The translations under genes were made by a program, and so were the position numbers. A stretch of DNA of 64,000 bases. Origin: Ephemerocybe angulata (Eukaryota > Basidiomycota > Agaricomycetes > Agaricales > Psathyrellaceae). Each line of letters starts with the position of its first letter. Positions within the stretch are counted from its first letter, which is position 1. Of the stretch, positions 63,565 through 64,000 are shown piece after piece. Below the pieces are notes generated by a model. It searched no databases and was not told the origin of the DNA. It saw only the letters and a program-made list of their open reading frames with translations. The stretch is taken from the NCBI GenBank assembly GCA_013368325.1, contig JAACJK010000001.1:1736001-1800000 (forward strand), written 5' to 3'.

Positions 63565-64000
63565 GCGCAAGCGGGCGAGTCATCCGACAATCACGATTCC
63601 GCGTCCGGAACGTGGTCTTCCTTGTATCTGTCTTGAGGGAGATAAGGACTGCTGTGTATAGAAGTCGATGGGGACCATATGACCTCCCGCGTTGCGCGCT
63701 TGCTCAGCGTTGCATGAAGTTTAATTGAAACCGTTCTGTGTTTGGAATCTAGCCTGGGGCCTTAAACCTTTACCTGCCTTTGCCTCGTTTGAGTCGAGAA
63801 CGTTGAACGTTTGGGGCTCCGTGACAGGAGGAACGTTCTTTTCTGGGTCTATGAAGCTCTACGAATGAAATTCAATTATTGAATACGAATGCGTCATCTA
63901 CATGTAATCGATAGTCATCGTCCTCGATAGGTTCGTTTTATGATTAGAGTAAGTTTAACGGTTAACCGACTAGAGACCGAAAGGGACCTGGGCGGAGGTT
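63565..64000. other. Right end of window, upstream of the retroelement
   Basis: No gene was recognised. It may include the 5' terminal part of the retroelement. AT-rich near 63865-63960. Confidence 0.4.

Larger units (their letters stand above)
58174..63600 (-). mobile_element. DIRS/Ngaro-type tyrosine-recombinase retrotransposon, coding part apparently intact
   Basis: Three minus-strand genes in the order gag-like (61693-63297), reverse transcriptase-RNase H (59676-62066) and tyrosine recombinase (58174-59663). No aspartic protease or integrase core is present and no methyltransferase domain was seen, which favours the Ngaro type over DIRS proper. All three frames are intact apart from two inferred introns. 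A run of hairpins precedes gag. The outer ends are not defined: 63600 is a guess, and the 3' end may reach 57673. Confidence 0.8.

Noticed and set aside
63298..63570. Upstream extension of Gag through the hairpins
   Set aside because: The frame is open, but the hairpins and the good start MTHGG at 63297 make a leader more likely.

Overview
The window is nuclear DNA of a filamentous basidiomycete, most likely an Agaricomycete (mushroom-forming) fungus. The evidence is: genes densely cut by short GT-AG introns of about 46-60 nt; many adjacent or divergent single-copy eukaryotic housekeeping genes; several tyrosine-kinase-like (TKL) protein kinases with HGD(I/L)K loops; a stand-alone sesquiterpene synthase; a hybrid histidine kinase; and a tyrosine-recombinase retrotransposon. 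No rRNA, tRNA, CRISPR or organellar genes were seen.

Layout. 0-5 kb: two TKL-type kinases (the first cut by the window edge). 5.4-11.2 kb: a peroxisomal enoyl-CoA isomerase-like crotonase, a small complex I subunit, a GPI-anchored ThuA-like protein and a class A DnaJ chaperone. 11.7-19.5 kb: an NSUN5/RCM1-type rRNA methyltransferase, the branchpoint-binding protein BBP/SF1 and the TFIIH helicase XPB/SSL2. 20-27.4 kb: a bZIP factor with an altered basic region, uracil-DNA glycosylase and dolichol kinase. 27.6-36.7 kb: a large hybrid histidine kinase, homocitrate synthase and a ZNHIT1/VPS71 zinc finger protein. 37-40.5 kb: one continuous gene in which a cystathionine beta-lyase is fused in frame to mevalonate kinase. 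41.7-43 kb: a sesquiterpene synthase, followed by about 2.8 kb that I cannot assign. 45.8-55.9 kb: RPB5, SWD2, TRAP-alpha, a third TKL kinase, a YIP1-family protein and RPT2. 56.2-64 kb: mobile DNA, made of a 1.4-kb inverted-repeat element carrying a broken helicase, and an apparently intact gag / RT-RNase H / tyrosine-recombinase retroelement on the minus strand, with perfect hairpins in front of its gag gene.

How the genes relate. Most neighbours are unrelated housekeeping genes packed into short divergent promoters (BBP/XPB, RPB5/SWD2, ZNHIT1/lyase). The isoprenoid theme is the exception: mevalonate kinase (as part of the fusion), a sesquiterpene synthase that uses its pathway's product 1.2 kb away, and dolichol kinase. 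The strongest candidate for something undescribed is the lyase-mevalonate kinase fusion: nine exons join in frame to 909 codons, with no stop between the two enzymes and no methionine codon from which the kinase alone could start.
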